Source: Segatella copri (GTDB lineage Bacteria > Bacteroidota > Bacteroidia > Bacteroidales > Bacteroidaceae). From it: DNA of 64,000 nt. The stretch lies in NCBI RefSeq assembly GCF_015074785.1, contig NZ_CP042464.1, positions 2,291,001 through 2,355,000 of the forward strand, written 5' to 3'. Under the pieces are notes generated by a model. It did not search any database and was not told the DNA's origin. It saw only the letters and a list, made by a program, of their open reading frames with translations. Positions within the stretch are counted from its first letter, which is position 1, and each line of letters starts with the position of its first letter. A program made the translations under genes and the position numbers. Positions 63,203 to 64,000 of the stretch are shown piece after piece.

Positions 63203-64000
63203 CTATTCCACGGTGCCTTGCTGCTCAATGCGCTTGGCCTCTTCCAAGAGCTTGATGGCATCCACATACTGGGCGATGCCCTGTGCCACCTCCTTGGCTG
63301 CCTTCATCGCAAGAACCACAGTCTGAGGACGATGCACCACATCACCTCCGGCAAATACGCCTCGGCGAGTGGTCATACCGTATGGACGTTCCACCACCTT
63401 GACATAGCCCTTCTCATCTACCTCGATACCTGCCGTGGTAGACACGATGCGATTGGCTGGACGAGAACCGATGGCCAGATAGATGCGGTCGAACTTCTCC
63501 ACTCTCTCGCCCTCTGGGGTATTGAGCACACAGCTGCCGAGTCTACCATTCTTGCCCTTGAGGAAAGCCTCTACGGTGGTCTTCCACTCAAACTTCACTC
63601 CTTCCTTCACAGCCTCCTCATACTCGCTCTGGATGGCAGGCATCTCTTCCTGGGTCTTGCGATAGAGCACAGTTACGTCGGCTCCCAGTCGGATAGCGGT
63701 ACGAGCGGCATCCATCGCCACATTGCCACCGCCGATGACGCCTACCTTCTCGCCATCACGCAGAGGCACCATCTCTCTAGTCAAGGCACCCTCATTATAG
63801 GCATTCACATTGTGCAGGAAGTAGGTGCTCTGGCTCACACCATGGAGCTTGCTGCCCGGTGTGGAATCCATGTTCTGTGGCACACTGGTACCCGTGCCCA
63901 TGAAGATAGCATCATAGCCGGCACGGAACAGGCTGTCGATGGTAACATTGTTCTCACCCACCATGCTTTTGGTGATAAACTGTACGCCCAATGCCTCAAT
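63203..64000 (-). CDS. NADPH-dependent glutamate synthase small subunit-like (5' truncated by window)
   Basis: 265 codons are visible; the frame stays open to the window edge, so the N-terminus is outside. The NADPH-binding domain is clear: [37 protein letters not shown], followed by [17 protein letters not shown] and [30 protein letters not shown] (FAD-binding GD). This is the GltD/GltA type, which passes electrons from NADPH to glutamate synthase or a related partner. The C-terminus is intact, ending [14 protein letters not shown]. Confidence 0.92.
   Translation of the reverse strand: MEALGVQFITKSMVGENNVTIDSLFRAGYDAIFMGTGTSVPQNMDSTPGSKLHGVSQSTYFLHNVNAYNEGALTREMVPLRDGEKVGVIGGGNVAMDAARTAIRLGADVTVLYRKTQEEMPAIQSEYEEAVKEGVKFEWKTTVEAFLKGKNGRLGSCVLNTPEGERVEKFDRIYLAIGSRPANRIVSTTAGIEVDEKGYVKVVERPYGMTTRRGVFAGGDVVHRPQTVVLAMKAAKEVAQGIAQYVDAIKLLEEAKRIEQQGTVE

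Overview
The window reads as a chromosome segment of a gut or oral Bacteroidales bacterium, most like Prevotella/Segatella. The evidence is AT-rich intergenic DNA, Bacteroidetes-type promoters (-7 box TAnnTTTGCA) in front of most genes, weak Shine-Dalgarno sequences, SusC/SusD and GH97 genes, NhaD, DUF3810 and DUF6078 genes, and IS4/IS1380-type transposases. Genus and species are inference; no rRNA or tRNA gene was seen.

Region 1 (1 to about 26.9 kb) is a CRISPR-Cas island. It opens with the end of a type III effector operon (a TIGR04423-like fragment and a large TIGR03986-like RAMP protein). Three CRISPR arrays follow (17, 11 and 12 repeats of one 37-bp repeat), each with the same leader of about 150 bp on its right side, so all are transcribed right to left. 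The adaptation operon is cas1, a primase-like BT4734/VirE_N protein, then cas2. Between and after the arrays lie accessory genes: an S1 plus Schlafen/AlbA_2-like protein, a small phage-like protein, a zinc-ribbon protein, and an operon of two phosphoribosyltransferases, a DprA-like protein and a HAD hydrolase. Six promoters here share a 17-bp palindrome (GTGAAATATCATTTCAC or a close variant) exactly 10 nt before the -7 box, which ties cas1 and the accessory genes into one probable regulon. A 650-700 bp block next to array 2 is repeated at 19.1-19.8 kb, where only one decayed repeat remains. Also in this region are a hydrolase, an L,D-transpeptidase, an archaemetzincin-like lipoprotein, an A1S_2505/DUF1810 fusion and a catalytically dead penicillin-binding-protein-like lipoprotein.

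Region 2 (27-33 kb) holds a DUF6078 gene, a VirE/BT4734 primase-helicase-like gene, NhaD and a HipBA-type toxin-antitoxin pair.

Region 3 (33.2-45.7 kb) is a starch-utilisation-like locus: GH13, GH97 (SusB-like), SusD and SusC on the minus strand, with a divergent SusR-like regulator. An IS4-type element sits between susC and susD. A truncated outer-membrane-protein start lies at 45.5 kb.

Region 4 (45.7-59.5 kb) is mostly ordinary chromosome: two nitroreductases (one behind three operator palindromes spaced exactly 40 bp apart), a MutS-like ATPase, a peptidase E-like gene with a non-Bacteroidetes Shine-Dalgarno, GreA, a MetE/YxjG-like methyltransferase with a divergent Lrp regulator, an M15 peptidase, DUF3810, and an ECF sigma/anti-sigma operon. 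It also carries a two-gene AAA ATPase plus PD-(D/E)XK-like module that could be a defence system, and a 34-residue small protein with its own promoter.

Region 5 (59.5-64 kb) has an IS1380-type element and a decayed uronate-catabolism segment (fragments of kduI and kduD, and a polysaccharide-lyase-like gene), ending in a glutamate synthase small subunit cut by the window edge.
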